64,000 nt of DNA, from the NCBI RefSeq assembly GCF_039544205.1, contig NZ_BAABLF010000030.1:75708-139707 (forward strand). Direction: 5' to 3'. Every line of letters begins with the position of its first letter. The stretch's first letter is position 1. The position numbers and the translations under genes were made by a program. The notes under the pieces were generated by a model. That model searched no databases. It saw only the letters and a list, made by a program, of their open reading frames with translations, and had not been told where the DNA came from. This stretch comes from Ferrimonas gelatinilytica (GTDB taxonomy: Bacteria > Pseudomonadota > Gammaproteobacteria > Enterobacterales > Shewanellaceae). Positions 8,990 to 18,679 of this stretch are shown here, piece by piece.

Positions 8990-9643
8990 ATGACAATTGA
9001 ATTTTGGCATGCCCATCAGACTCGATCGCTGCGGGCACTTTGGGCGATGGAGGAGATGGGGATAAAGTTCAAGCTCCATAATCTGCCCTTTCCTCCCCGC
9101 GTTCTCTCCAGGGATTACCTGGCCCTCAATCCGTTAGGCACGGTACCTTTCCTTCGGGATGGGGCGACGACTCTGACGGAGTCCAGCGCCATGTTGTTGT
9201 ACCTGGCTGAAAAGTATGACCAACATGATTTCTCTGTCACGAGGGACCATCCGGAGTATGGACACTACCTCAACTGGCTGTTCCACAGTGATGCCACCCT
9301 GACCTTCCCCCTGACGGTTGTCCTGCGCTACTCGCAATTTGAAGCGGAGGCACGTCGCATTCCTCAAGCCGTTGACGATTATAAAATTTGGTTTTTGGCC
9401 AGGCTGAAGCGAGTGAATCAACGGTTGGAACATCATGATTACCTGGTGGCCGATAAGTTCACCATTGCCGATATTGCCGTGGGTTATGCCCTGTTCTTGG
9501 CCGAGCGATTGGGCTTGGACAGGGAGTTTAAACCGCAAACACGTGCCTATTTAGAAATGTTGAAGCAGCGTGACGCGTTCAAGCGGAGCGTGGATATTGG
9601 CAAGGAAGTTGCCGCTTACCAGATCCACCCTGTGGAGCCCTGA
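8990..9643 (+). CDS. Glutathione S-transferase family protein
   Basis: A 217-residue soluble protein with the two-domain GST layout: a thioredoxin-like N-terminal domain (TIEFWHAHQTRSLRALWAMEEMGIKF, with the cis-Pro in GTVPFL and the glutathione-binding TESSAML near residue 65) and an all-helical C-terminal domain with FTIADIAVGYAL near residue 160, the usual N-capping motif. The substrate cannot be told from sequence. It stands alone, after dispersed repeat copy A and convergent with the hydrolase gene downstream. Confidence 0.85.
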   Translation: MTIEFWHAHQTRSLRALWAMEEMGIKFKLHNLPFPPRVLSRDYLALNPLGTVPFLRDGATTLTESSAMLLYLAEKYDQHDFSVTRDHPEYGHYLNWLFHSDATLTFPLTVVLRYSQFEAEARRIPQAVDDYKIWFLARLKRVNQRLEHHDYLVADKFTIADIAVGYALFLAERLGLDREFKPQTRAYLEMLKQRDAFKRSVDIGKEVAAYQIHPVEP

Positions 9644-9930
9644 ACCGTCACTGCGCTGACGCCCCTTTCATGCGCCGCGTCGGCCAAGCTAATCACTTGT
9701 TGCCAGGCATAGCGCCAAATAGCGGGGGATTGTGCAGGTGCCAGGCGCTGAATAAACCGTTAGCGGATGGCGATAAAGCGAAGCTGTACAGCAGGCGCAC
9801 CAGAGTGTGAAGAGAGGGGATGAGACTTGTCGTTAAGCCAGAGGGGCGTTACCCGGGGGGCGACTTATCTGTGATCTCTATGGCCACTCTAGGGCGCGCG
9901 GCCGACTCACGGGGCTTGAGTGCGAGGCTC

Positions 9931-10740
9931 TCAGTCAGGACGGTGACGGCTGTGACGGCGAAGGAAATCCAGCGACAGGGTGTTGAAGGCTTCGGCTCGC
10001 TCGACGTTACAAACATGGCCGCAGTCCTCAATGACACTGAGTCGGGCCCGGCGATGTCGCTGGGTCAGCGCCTTGACCGGCTTCAGGAACATGTGGTCAT
10101 TCTCCCCCATGATGTAGAGGGTCGGGATCGGCAACTCCCGTTCGTTGTAGAAACGCATCAGGGGATTCACTTCGCCGGCGAGCCGGAACCAGCGCTTGAA
10201 CTCCTTCTGACACAGCTTCTTGGCCTCACGGATAAAGAGGTTGCGGGAGGGGGCCTGGGCCCGTTGGGGCATGATGATGCGGGCAAACAGGCGATAGAGC
10301 CACATATAGGGCAGGATATCCTTAAGCAGGTGGCCGGTTTTGATCATCAGTTGGGAGAGCTTGTTCATCCGGGTGACGGCGCCTCCCAGCACCATGGATT
10401 GCACCCGCTGCGGCTGTAACTGGGCCAGGGTACGGATGATGATGGTGCCTAGGGAGATCCCAACGAAGTGGGCGCGCCGGATCTGGAGATGGTCAAGCAA
10501 GTGCACCACATCCTCCGTGACCGACTTGAAGCTGTACCTCCCCTCCATCAACCCCTCGAACATGGTTTGGCTGTTGCCGTGTCCGCGAAGATCCAGCAGA
10601 AGCAGGTTGTACTTCTCCCGATAGGCCCTGAGCTGTTTAAACCATATATTGGCGCTGCCACCGGCGCCGTGCACCAGTACCACCCAATCTCGGGGATCGG
10701 CATGTTGGTAGGTCTTATGATGCAGCAGGGCCTGGGCCAT
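9931..10740 (-). CDS. Alpha/beta hydrolase
   Basis: A 269-residue alpha/beta hydrolase fold enzyme. The oxyanion region LVHGAGGSANIW is at about 22-33, the strand LLLLDLRGHGNS follows, and the nucleophile elbow GISLG lies near residue 95. The acid is probably in MGENDHM and the His in CGHVCNVERAEAFN near the C-terminus. No signal peptide is seen. Substrate unknown; it does not look like BioH closely enough to link it to the biotin cluster. It is divergent from dbpA. Confidence 0.8.
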   Translation of the reverse strand: MAQALLHHKTYQHADPRDWVVLVHGAGGSANIWFKQLRAYREKYNLLLLDLRGHGNSQTMFEGLMEGRYSFKSVTEDVVHLLDHLQIRRAHFVGISLGTIIIRTLAQLQPQRVQSMVLGGAVTRMNKLSQLMIKTGHLLKDILPYMWLYRLFARIIMPQRAQAPSRNLFIREAKKLCQKEFKRWFRLAGEVNPLMRFYNERELPIPTLYIMGENDHMFLKPVKALTQRHRRARLSVIEDCGHVCNVERAEAFNTLSLDFLRRHSRHRPD

Positions 10741-10950
10741 CTTGGATCTCTTCCTGAGTTAGACAGGGACAGTGTAAGGATCCGCAGCCATCTCGCAACC
10801 GCTAAGTCGCTGACGAAAAACGGATACATTTTGTTTACGCAGAACAGCGCCAGAGGGACCAATCTGACCTGCGACGGCGCTCCGGGTTCACCGGCGGGAA
10901 CTGTGCTAAACTCCGCGCCCTTGATGCGTACCTGAACCAGGAAACCTCCC

Positions 10951-12348
10951 TTGAGTGACACCGCCCCCCAAGCCTTCGCGACGCTGCCGCTGAAACCTGA
11001 ACTGCTCTCCAACCTGGAGACTCTGGGTTACCACACCATGACGCCGATCCAGCAGGCGGCACTGCCGCCCATTCTCGCCGGTGAGGATGTGGTCGGCCAG
11101 GCGAAAACCGGCTCCGGCAAGACGGCGGCGTTCGGACTGGGGCTGCTCAATCGCCTCAGGGTGGGTCGCTTCTGCGTGCAGTCGCTGATCCTCTGTCCGA
11201 CTCGGGAGCTGGCGGACCAGGTGGCCAACGAACTTCGCCGCCTGGGACGTGGGATCCCCAACGTCAAGGTGCTCACCCTGTGCGGCGGCACGCCGCTCGG
11301 CCCCCAGGCGGCATCACTGGAGCATGGTGCCCATATCCTGGTTGGTACCCCGGGACGGGTGCAGGACCACCTGAGCCGAAAAACCCTGGATCTCAATACC
11401 CTGGAGTTGCTCGTGCTGGATGAGGCGGATCGCATGCTGGAGATGGGTTTCCAGAGCGAGCTGGACTACATCGTGGCCCGCACGCCCGCTGAGCGTCAGA
11501 CCCTGCTGTTCAGCGCCACCTACCCGGATGAGATCCAGCAGGTGGCTGAGAGCTTCATGCACCAGCCCCGGATGGTTCAGGCCGCTGCCACCAAGCTTTC
11601 CGCCGACATCCATCAATACTTTTTTGAAGTGGCGGACAATGAAGCGCGGACTCCGGCTTTGCAGCGTCTGCTGCTGCAGTACCAGCCGGGATCCTGCGTG
11701 GTGTTTTGCAACACCAAGAAAGAGGTGAACAGCGTCGCCCGGTCACTGCAGGACTTTGGTTTTAGCGTGCTTGCCCTGCACGGGGACCTGGATCAGCGGG
11801 ATCGGGATCAAACCCTGATCCGTTTCGCCAACGGTAGCGCCTCGGTGCTGGTGGCCACCGATGTGGCGGCCCGGGGGCTGGATATCGAGGCGCTGGACGC
11901 GGTGGTGAACTATCACATCGCCCACGACAGTGAGGTTCATGTCCACCGGGTCGGGCGGACTGGGCGAGCTGGCAGTCAGGGCCTGGCGCTGTCGCTGTTC
12001 AGCACCAAGGAGGCGGCCAAGGTGACCCGGCTTGAGGATTACCTGGGTCTGAGAATCGAAAGCACGCCACTGCCCAACGAGTCGGTATTGCAGAATGCGC
12101 CGATGCGTCCGGAGCTGCTCACCCTGGAGATCGACGGCGGTAAGAAGCAGAAGCTGCGACCGGGGGATATCGTCGGTGCCCTGACCCGTGATGGCAACCT
12201 TAAAGGGGATCAACTGGGGAAGATTCAGATCACCGATCAGCGCGCCTACGTGGCAGTGAAGCGCAGCGTGGTGAACCGGGCGCTGAAGATCCTGGCGCAT
12301 GGCAAGATCAAGGGCCGCCAGTTCCGTGCTCGCCTGATGCTGGACTGA
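10951..12348 (+). CDS. dbpA: ATP-dependent RNA helicase DbpA
   Basis: A 465-residue DEAD-box helicase that acts in 50S ribosome assembly and is directed to 23S rRNA hairpin 92 by its C-terminal RNA-binding domain. Motifs in order: Q motif TMTPIQQAALP, Walker A AKTGSGKT, PTRELA, GTPGR, DEAD in VLDEADRM, SAT, ARGLDIE and HRVGRTGRAG. The C-terminal stretch (about 390-465) matches the DbpA RNA-binding domain with GDIVGAL. The start is a TTG at 10951 with AGGAA at 10940-10944. Length is close to E. coli DbpA (457). Confidence 0.93.
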   Translation: MSDTAPQAFATLPLKPELLSNLETLGYHTMTPIQQAALPPILAGEDVVGQAKTGSGKTAAFGLGLLNRLRVGRFCVQSLILCPTRELADQVANELRRLGRGIPNVKVLTLCGGTPLGPQAASLEHGAHILVGTPGRVQDHLSRKTLDLNTLELLVLDEADRMLEMGFQSELDYIVARTPAERQTLLFSATYPDEIQQVAESFMHQPRMVQAAATKLSADIHQYFFEVADNEARTPALQRLLLQYQPGSCVVFCNTKKEVNSVARSLQDFGFSVLALHGDLDQRDRDQTLIRFANGSASVLVATDVAARGLDIEALDAVVNYHIAHDSEVHVHRVGRTGRAGSQGLALSLFSTKEAAKVTRLEDYLGLRIESTPLPNESVLQNAPMRPELLTLEIDGGKKQKLRPGDIVGALTRDGNLKGDQLGKIQITDQRAYVAVKRSVVNRALKILAHGKIKGRQFRARLMLD

Positions 12349-12536
12349 GCGAACTGACCTTTCCGGGCGCGCTGTGATCGCGTTTGCTCCGTCGCGCGGG
12401 GCCGCGAAAAGGCGACCCGTTATCGGAACGTCGCCCAACTGATTGTCGTTAAACAGGGGTGACCGAGCATCAGAAATGCCCCCACGCGGGACTTTCGATG
12501 CTGGGGCTCGATTGGCCCTGTCTTGGAGCTGAAGTC

Positions 12537-13202
12537 GTGATCTCTAAGTTGCCGCGTTGGGTTGAAGCCGGCGCTTTTTCCCTGGCCCTGCTGGCCGGCA
12601 CCGTGAACGCGGTCGGTCTGCTCGGAGTTGAGCATCAGTCTCTCTCCCATCTCTCCGGGATTGCCACTCAACTCGGCAGTGGCCTGGTGACCAAGGCGCC
12701 GGGACTCTGGCATCTTGGCGGCATTATTCTCAGCTTCCTGGTCGGCTCGGCCCTCTCCGGGTGGCTGATCGGTCAGAGCTCGCTGCGGCTGGGGCGTCAC
12801 TATGACACCCTGTTGTGGCTGGAAGCGACGCTGCTGATGATGGCGGCGCTGCTGCTTACCCATGGCGGACTCGGGGGGCACTACTTCGCCTCCGCCGCCT
12901 GTGGACTGCAAAATGCCCTAGTTACCACCTACAGCGGCGCCATCGTTCGCACCACCCACGTGACTGGCGTGATTACCGATCTTGGCTTGATGCTGGGCGG
13001 GCGCCTGCGGGGGGGCGATTTTGATCGGCGCAAGTTCTGGCTGTTGATCCTGATTGTGGCCGGGTTTATCGGTGGCGGCTTCCTTGGGGCACTGCTGTTC
13101 GCACGCTGGCAATTCCTCGCCTTGATCGGCCCCGCACTGGCCTGTAGCGCTCTGGCGCTCAGTTACCGTATCTACCGTGCCACAAAGGGGCAGGGCGCTT
13201 AG
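12537..13202 (+). CDS. YoaK/DUF1275 family membrane protein
   Basis: A predicted inner-membrane protein of 221 residues with about six helices, of the DUF1275 (YoaK) family, whose function is unknown. Features typical of the family are AGTVNAVGLLG near the N-terminus, the HLSGIATQLG segment, and SAACGLQNALVTTYSGAIVRTTHVTGVITDLG in the middle third. The frame is open from 12459, but the GTG at 12537 has GGAG at 12525-12528 and gives a start just before the first helix; an ATG at 12498 is possible. Convergent with creA. Confidence 0.8.
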   Translation: MISKLPRWVEAGAFSLALLAGTVNAVGLLGVEHQSLSHLSGIATQLGSGLVTKAPGLWHLGGIILSFLVGSALSGWLIGQSSLRLGRHYDTLLWLEATLLMMAALLLTHGGLGGHYFASAACGLQNALVTTYSGAIVRTTHVTGVITDLGLMLGGRLRGGDFDRRKFWLLILIVAGFIGGGFLGALLFARWQFLALIGPALACSALALSYRIYRATKGQGA

Positions 13203-13211
13203 GCGCTCGGT

Positions 13212-13685
13212 TCAGGGGCCGGTGTGGTAAGCATCGGTTCCCCAGAGAGCGACGGTGCTTAACGCGTGTTTGTGGCTGCCTTCACTCTCCTTGGTGGAAT
13301 AGGAGAGATAAAGCAGGGTCTGGTTCTTTTCATCGAAAATTCTCCTTACTTTCAAAGATTTGAACAGGACGCTCTTGGATTGCTTGAACACCTGCTCCCC
13401 CCGCTCACTGCGATCGATGCGCTCAATGTCGGCGGCGTGGATGGGGCCGGTCTGTCGGCAGGCGATGCTGGAGTTGGAGGGATCCGCCAATGACAGGTTG
13501 GCCTCTACCGAGGCGATATGGCAGGTCACACCGGGAATGAGCGGGTCGGCGAAGTCGCGGATCACCAAGTCTTTCAGAGTGAACCAGCCGAGGCTCACTT
13601 TGCCGGTATCCTTGCCGCAGCCAGCGAGCAGCAATGCGGCGAACAGTAGCAGCGTTTGGGATAAGCGTGTCCGGGCAGGGTACAT
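13212..13685 (-). CDS. creA: CreA family periplasmic lipoprotein
   Basis: A 157-residue protein with a lipoprotein signal (LLLFAALLLAGC, Cys at 22) followed by a CreA domain: VIRDFADPLIPGVTCHIAS, ISC-type SSIACRQTGPI, FKQSKSVLFKSLKVRRIFD and LLYLSYSTKESEGS all match the family. CreA is widespread in proteobacteria and its biochemical role is not established. E. coli CreA is usually described as a periplasmic protein, so the lipobox here is a small difference. The 3' end lies 9 bp from the convergent YoaK-type gene. Confidence 0.85.
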   Translation of the reverse strand: MYPARTRLSQTLLLFAALLLAGCGKDTGKVSLGWFTLKDLVIRDFADPLIPGVTCHIASVEANLSLADPSNSSIACRQTGPIHAADIERIDRSERGEQVFKQSKSVLFKSLKVRRIFDEKNQTLLYLSYSTKESEGSHKHALSTVALWGTDAYHTGP

Positions 13686-13872
13686 GGTGACCTCCTAAGG
13701 TGTGCCCCGTGGCGAGAGGGCGAAGAGTAGCGAAAGCCGATGGACGACGATAGGGGAAACCTGCCTCGTAGCCGTTCACGTTCAGGCTTGGTAAAACAAC
13801 CTGGGGTAATTGGCCCCACAAAGGGTATGGCTTTGCCAAACTGTTAGGGAGCCACAGAATCTGGGAGCGCAC

Positions 13873-15267
13873 ATGATCCACCTTAACTGTCACGGGGCGG
13901 CCGGAGAGGTGACCGGATCCCGCCATCTGCTCGAGTTCGACGGTCAGTCACTGCTGCTCGATTGCGGCATGCACCAGGGGCGGGAGATCACGCAACGTCT
14001 GCGTCGCGATGCGTTTGCCTTTCGGCCCAAATCCTTAACCGCAGTGGTGCTTTCCCATGCCCACCTCGATCACTCCGGGGCCCTGCCACTGCTGCTGCGC
14101 AAGGGGTACAAGGGCCCCATCTATTGCACGGCCCCCACCATCAACCTGCTGGCAGTGATGCTAAAGGATGCCTGTAACCTTTATCTGAGAGATCTGGAGC
14201 GCCACAACCTGTGGCGACGGAGAAAGGGGCAGGCGGAGCAGGCACCCGTGTACGACATGGAGGATGTCCTTGCGGTGCTGGAGGCGTGTGTGCCCCTGGA
14301 GTATGGAAAGGCAACCGCCATCCTGCCCGGGGTGACGCTGACGCTGTTGGACGCCGGCCATATCCTGGGCGCGTCCATGGTGTACCTGGAGTTCGACGGC
14401 ACGCAGGGGCATAAGCGGCTGCTGTTCTCCGGCGATCTCGGTAATGATGAGTCCCCACTGATGCGCGATCCCGCCCCGGTACCGGAGGCGGATGTGGTGA
14501 TGATGGAGAGCACTTACGGCGACCGCAACCACCGCAGCTATACCGATACCCTGCTGGAGCTGGAGCAGGTGCTCAACGCGGCCAAGGGCAGCGTGGTGCT
14601 GATCCCTGCCTTCGCCGTGGGGCGTACCCAGGAGCTGCTGTTTCAAATGGGCCGGTTCTACCACCAGGGCAAGCTGGCAAACTGGCATGTGGTGCTCGAC
14701 AGCCCCATGGCGATCGAGGTGACGCAGATCTACGACCAGTGGCTGGAGCTGTTGGACCCGGCGGACAGGGCGGAGCTGGGGGCTGAGCAGAGCCTGACCC
14801 TGGAGCAGTTTCTGCCCAACCTGCACCTGACCGAAAATGCCCAGGACTCCATGGCGCTGAACGCCATCCGCTCCGGCCTTATCATCATCGCCGGCAGCGG
14901 GATGTGTAACGGCGGTCGCATTGTGCACCACTTTAAGCACCGTATCTGGCAGGAGAATACCCAAGTCCTCTTCATCGGCTTCCAGGCTCGGGGCACACTC
15001 GGGCGGTCGCTGGTGGAGGGTGAGAAGAAGATCAAACTGTTCGGCCAGCAATTTGCGGTCCGGGCGGGGATCCACACCCTGGGTGGCTTCTCCGCCCACG
15101 CGGATCAGCGCCAGCTGATGGCCTGGCTAGCGGCGGTTCCGGGTCGGCCCCGGGTTATCCTGGTGCATGGTGAGCCTGAAGCCCAAGCGACACTGGCGGA
15201 GAAGATCCGCAAGGATCTTAAACTGGGTGTCGAGGTACCGGTTCGAGGGGACCACTTAACCCTGTAA
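13873..15267 (+). CDS. Metallo-beta-lactamase/beta-CASP nuclease-like protein
   Basis: A 464-residue cytosolic protein of the beta-CASP branch of the metallo-beta-lactamase fold, the group with RNase J and CPSF-73-like RNA nucleases. The zinc motif SHAHLDHSG is near residue 60, further metal ligands lie in LDAGHILG and FSGDLGND, and the beta-CASP segment (MMESTYGDRNH, then VLIPAFAVGRTQELL) and the C-terminal GGFSAHADQRQL and VHGEPEAQ motifs are intact. I use the ATG at 13873 (GGGAGC ahead of it, and a family-like MIHLNCHGAAGEVTGS). RNA processing is likely from the family, not shown. Confidence 0.88.
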   Translation: MIHLNCHGAAGEVTGSRHLLEFDGQSLLLDCGMHQGREITQRLRRDAFAFRPKSLTAVVLSHAHLDHSGALPLLLRKGYKGPIYCTAPTINLLAVMLKDACNLYLRDLERHNLWRRRKGQAEQAPVYDMEDVLAVLEACVPLEYGKATAILPGVTLTLLDAGHILGASMVYLEFDGTQGHKRLLFSGDLGNDESPLMRDPAPVPEADVVMMESTYGDRNHRSYTDTLLELEQVLNAAKGSVVLIPAFAVGRTQELLFQMGRFYHQGKLANWHVVLDSPMAIEVTQIYDQWLELLDPADRAELGAEQSLTLEQFLPNLHLTENAQDSMALNAIRSGLIIIAGSGMCNGGRIVHHFKHRIWQENTQVLFIGFQARGTLGRSLVEGEKKIKLFGQQFAVRAGIHTLGGFSAHADQRQLMAWLAAVPGRPRVILVHGEPEAQATLAEKIRKDLKLGVEVPVRGDHLTL

Positions 15268-15364
15268 GCGGGTAGTCACACCGGTACAGTCACTGCCGCC
15301 TGAGTCGTGTTCCCGCGGTGGGATTTTGCTATCCTGCTGGCACGAATTTCCACTGGGCAGCAAG

Positions 15365-16012
15365 ATGAAACATCAAATCGTTTCCGTTACCCCATTTCAG
15401 CAGAACTGTTCGCTGGTATGGTGTGAGCAAACCAACAAGGCCGCAGTGATCGACCCCGGCGGCGACATCGACAGGATCCTCGAAGCGGCGCAACAACAGG
15501 GTGTGACCATCGATCAGATCTGGCTTACCCATGGCCACATCGATCATGTGGGTGGCGCCACCGCACTGGCGGAGCAGACCGGCGTGGCGATCATTGGGCC
15601 GCACAAAGCGGACAATTTCTGGCTTGATTCCCTGGGTAACCAGTCGCAGATGTTCGGTTTCCCGATGCTGGCCAGTTTCACCCCGACCCGTTTCCTGGAG
15701 GAGGGAGACGTGCTGACCCTCGGTGAGGAGCAACTGGAGGTGCTGCATACCCCGGGTCATACGCCGGGCCACATCGTCCTGTTCCACCGGGGTGAGAAGC
15801 TGGCGTTCGTTGGTGATGTGCTCTTCCACGGCTCCATCGGCCGTACCGATTTCCCCCTCTCCAATCACGAAGATTTAATCCACTCCATTACCCAGAAGCT
15901 CTGGCCCCTGGGTGATGAGGTCGCCTTTGTGCCCGGACACGGCCCCGGTGCCACCTTTGGCGATGAACGTCGCTCCAACCCCTTTGTCGCAGACGCCGTA
16001 CTGCAAGGTTAA
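15365..16012 (+). CDS. YcbL-type metallo-beta-lactamase-fold hydrolase
   Basis: A 215-residue hydrolase related to glyoxalase II, the same length as E. coli YcbL. The binuclear zinc motif LTHGHIDHVGG is near residue 57, with further ligands in HTPGHTPGH and FVGDVLFHGSIGRTDF. Type II glyoxalases of this size lack the C-terminal helical domain of GloB and may hydrolyse S-lactoylglutathione. I start at ATG 15365 rather than upstream, as it gives MKHQIVSVTPFQQNC, the usual family N-terminus. It is 6 bp upstream of the next gene. Confidence 0.85.
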   Translation: MKHQIVSVTPFQQNCSLVWCEQTNKAAVIDPGGDIDRILEAAQQQGVTIDQIWLTHGHIDHVGGATALAEQTGVAIIGPHKADNFWLDSLGNQSQMFGFPMLASFTPTRFLEEGDVLTLGEEQLEVLHTPGHTPGHIVLFHRGEKLAFVGDVLFHGSIGRTDFPLSNHEDLIHSITQKLWPLGDEVAFVPGHGPGATFGDERRSNPFVADAVLQG

Positions 16013-16018
16013 CGAACA

Positions 16019-16486
16019 ATGAAAAAACAGATCTGTGCCCTGGCGATGCTGCTGGGCCCCTTGATGGCCCCCGCTTCGGCACTGGAATTGGGGCAGCCGC
16101 TGCCCTACCTGACCCTGGATGATCAGCATGGTGAGGCCCATACCGTGAGCGCCGAGCTGAACGCCCTGGTGTTCACCCGTGACAAGGCGGCGTCCGATGT
16201 CGCAACGGAAGCCTTGACGGGGGTGACGCCGGAGCAGTTGGCAGAGTCGGGCATCGTTTATGTGGCGGACATTAGCGCCATGCCGGCGATCATCACCAAG
16301 ATGTTCGCCATGCCCAAGATGCGTAAGCAAAGCTTCCTGACCCTGCTGGACAACCAGGGGGCTGCGACCGCCAACTTCCCCGCCGAAGAGGGCAAGGTCA
16401 GCGTCATGCGCTTCGAAGCCGGTCAGTTTCAGGGCGTAGAGTACCTTGAGGACGGTGACGCGTTGCGGACCCGGCTGGGGCTCTAA
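16019..16486 (+). CDS. Small periplasmic protein, thioredoxin-like fold predicted
   Basis: A 155-residue protein with a clear signal peptide (KKQICALAMLLGPLMAPASA, cleavage near residue 20). The mature part, beginning LELGQPLPYLTLDDQHGEAH, resembles the start of redoxin-type proteins, but there is no CXXC active site and no Cys in the mature chain, so a redox role is unlikely. It shares a distant pattern with YtfJ-like proteins. Function unknown. It follows the YcbL-type gene by 6 bp, so the two are probably cotranscribed, and a good terminator follows. Confidence 0.65.
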   Translation: MKKQICALAMLLGPLMAPASALELGQPLPYLTLDDQHGEAHTVSAELNALVFTRDKAASDVATEALTGVTPEQLAESGIVYVADISAMPAIITKMFAMPKMRKQSFLTLLDNQGAATANFPAEEGKVSVMRFEAGQFQGVEYLEDGDALRTRLGL

Positions 16487-16509
16487 CCGGGCCTGCTACC
16501 TTGTTGGGA

Positions 16510-16538
16510 AAAAACGCCGAGCCTCGCTCGGCGTTTTT
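16510..16538 (+). terminator. Rho-independent terminator, plus strand
   Basis: Arms AAAAACGCCGAGC (16510-16522) and GCTCGGCGTTTTT (16526-16538) are perfectly complementary with a CTC loop and end in T5. It closes the two-gene unit upstream, and the A-run on the other side makes it usable in both directions. Confidence 0.85.
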
Positions 16539-16636
16539 GCATTTATGGCCATTCATGACAAAGGAATCGAGCCGCACCGCTCCCGGCTGTGAGTCAGTAC
16601 CTGCTCTGAACGGGCGGGGGAGGGAGTAGAGATAAA

Positions 16637-16668
16637 AAAACGCCCCGCTCAAAGAAACGGGGCGTTTT
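16637..16668 (-). terminator. Terminator of the mtrC-mtrA-mtrB unit
   Basis: Arms AAAACGCCCCG (16637-16647) and CGGGGCGTTTT (16658-16668) pair perfectly. Read on the minus strand the stem is followed by T7 (A-run 16634-16640), 16 bp after the mtrB stop. Together with 16510-16538 it insulates the EET locus from the housekeeping genes. Confidence 0.85.
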
Positions 16669-16683
16669 GATTTTAAGCAACGC

Positions 16684-18666
16684 TTACAGGCTGTAGCTGA
16701 AGGAGAGCATCATCATGTGCGCGTTGTAGTTGTGGTTGAGGTTACCCAGAGTGTAGAGCTTGACGGCGTCATTGCCAATATTGCCGATGTTGGCAAAGTC
16801 GCTGTCCTGGTAACGCTCGTAACGGTAATCCAGGCGCAGGCCGATCCGCTCGGTCACCGCGTAGTCACCGTAGAAGTTTACGCTGTGGCTGGTGGCAAAG
16901 TAATCACCGTATTCACCGGGGGTCACCACGGTGACGGTGGTCTCGCTTTCGGAGTCGGCGTAGAGGTAATCCAGACCCAGGGTCAGCTTGTCGTTCACCA
17001 GGCCACCGTAGGCCATGCCGGCACCCGCATTCAGGAAGCTGTCTTCGATCTGATCGAAGCTGCTGCCGGTGCTGAAGCGGTTGTTCTGCTCGGACTCAAT
17101 CCACTGCTGACCAACGAAAGCGTGCAGGTTCAGATTGTCCGTCGCGCCCCAGTTCAGGTTCACATCGTAACCGTAGTCGTCGGCGTTGAGCAGGCCCACC
17201 AGGGTATCGCTGTAATCATCGTTGGCGTAGCGCAGGGTAGCATCGATGGCCAGACTGCTGAGCGGGGTGTAACCGATCTTCAGCTGGGCCTCGACGCGAT
17301 CCCGATCCGCCAGGTTGTAGCGACGCAGCAGGGCGTTCTCCTCCTCGGAGGTGGCGCGGGCCGCCTCGAACTTGGAGCCGTCCCGGCTGCTATAGCCAGC
17401 CTTGAGGCCGAAGTCCCAATTGTCCAGGCTGGTGACGCGCAAGCGACCCCAGACACCCTGGTCTTCGGTGGTCTCCCGCTCCAGATCACTGCGCTCGACC
17501 TGCTTGTAGTCGTAGCCAGCGTCGAAGCGGTAACCCTGGGCGATGCGGTAGCTGGCTCCGATCTTGGCCGTATGACGAGTGCTGTCATAGCGGGCACGCT
17601 CAGAGATGTCGCCGGAGAGTGCGTCCACGGTGACGGTGTTACCGCCCAGAACCGAGGAGTTGTTGTCCCGATCGCTGTAGTCGTAGCTGGCGGTCAGGCG
17701 CAGCCCCCGGGTGGCTGTGGAGGCGATGCGGAAGTTGGCATCGGTGGTTTCCACCTCACCATCCAGTCCGTTGATGCCGCCGATCTGCACCTGGTTGTTG
17801 TTCTGGCTCATCTTGCCGCTGACGATGCGCCCGGCAAAGTGGGTCCGATCCAGCGCGTACTGGCCATTGGCCATGATGTGGTAGGACTCGTTGCTCGGGG
17901 CGTTGCTCATAGCCGCCTGATGGAAGCCAAAGTCGAACTGGTTCGGCAGGTTGTTATCGTACTGGGACGCGATGTAGGCGACGCCCGCGTGCCAACGTTG
18001 GCCGGTAAGCTTGGCCCCCGCTTCCCAACGATCCGTGGTGCTGTCGATGGGCGCAGCCAGGTTCACACCGCCACCGGAGTAGATGGAGGCGCGGCGGTTA
18101 CCGGTTTTGTCTTCCCGCTGGAAGTTGGTGTAAGCGGTCCAGAAGTCCCCGCCCAGATCCAGGGCGAAGCCGTACTTCTCCCGCTTCACTTTCAGGTCGT
18201 GCTCGACATCGCTGCCGGTATCGACGAAGCGATCCCCCTCCAGAGCGAAGGGGCTCAGCGCACCATCCACATCCCAGTGAGTCTGGGTGCCGTAATTGAA
18301 GGCGAGATTAACCCAGTCCGCTTTGCCGCCGGAGAGGGTCAAAGAGCCGTTGTCACTGCCCAGCCGGTTGGCTTTCATGTCAGCGCGGTAGCCTTTGTCG
18401 CCACGGTAGCGAACGTCGGCATTGACCGCACCGGCAAAACCGTCGGTGTCACCCAGACGGTTGGCGGCGTGGTTGTCCTCGGCCTCAACGGCACCGACAG
18501 AAACGCCCACCTTGCCGCTGTAGCCGTTCACCGGCTCGCAGCGTTTACAGGCCCAGCGGGAGGTGTCGACACTTTCCAGGTTGGCTTGCGCCAGCCCGTA
18601 GTTGGCCATGGCCGCGCCGGAGAAGCTCGCCAGCGCCAGGGTGATAAGATTCAAACGTGTTTTCAT
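16684..18666 (-). CDS. mtrB: MtrB family outer-membrane beta-barrel (decahaem cytochrome conduit)
   Basis: A 660-residue MtrB/PioB family porin that wraps the decahaem MtrA and positions it to contact the outer-surface cytochrome. A signal peptide (cleavage after AMA near residue 21) precedes a short periplasmic lead that contains CKRC (C40-C43), the CXXC found in MtrB proteins of metal-reducing bacteria. The rest is beta-rich with alternating aromatic residues (for example LRLDYRYERYQDSDFANIGN) and ends in a C-terminal aromatic strand, MMMLSFSYSL. It lies 13 bp after mtrA and closes the mtrCAB unit. Confidence 0.92.
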   Translation of the reverse strand: MKTRLNLITLALASFSGAAMANYGLAQANLESVDTSRWACKRCEPVNGYSGKVGVSVGAVEAEDNHAANRLGDTDGFAGAVNADVRYRGDKGYRADMKANRLGSDNGSLTLSGGKADWVNLAFNYGTQTHWDVDGALSPFALEGDRFVDTGSDVEHDLKVKREKYGFALDLGGDFWTAYTNFQREDKTGNRRASIYSGGGVNLAAPIDSTTDRWEAGAKLTGQRWHAGVAYIASQYDNNLPNQFDFGFHQAAMSNAPSNESYHIMANGQYALDRTHFAGRIVSGKMSQNNNQVQIGGINGLDGEVETTDANFRIASTATRGLRLTASYDYSDRDNNSSVLGGNTVTVDALSGDISERARYDSTRHTAKIGASYRIAQGYRFDAGYDYKQVERSDLERETTEDQGVWGRLRVTSLDNWDFGLKAGYSSRDGSKFEAARATSEEENALLRRYNLADRDRVEAQLKIGYTPLSSLAIDATLRYANDDYSDTLVGLLNADDYGYDVNLNWGATDNLNLHAFVGQQWIESEQNNRFSTGSSFDQIEDSFLNAGAGMAYGGLVNDKLTLGLDYLYADSESETTVTVVTPGEYGDYFATSHSVNFYGDYAVTERIGLRLDYRYERYQDSDFANIGNIGNDAVKLYTLGNLNHNYNAHMMMLSFSYSL

Positions 18667-18679
18667 CGATGTCCCTTCC

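Noticed and set aside
9931..10740. The alpha/beta hydrolase as BioH, completing the biotin pathway
   Set aside because: It has the fold and GISLG elbow but none of the BioH-specific sequence I would expect, and it lies 30 kb from the bio cluster.
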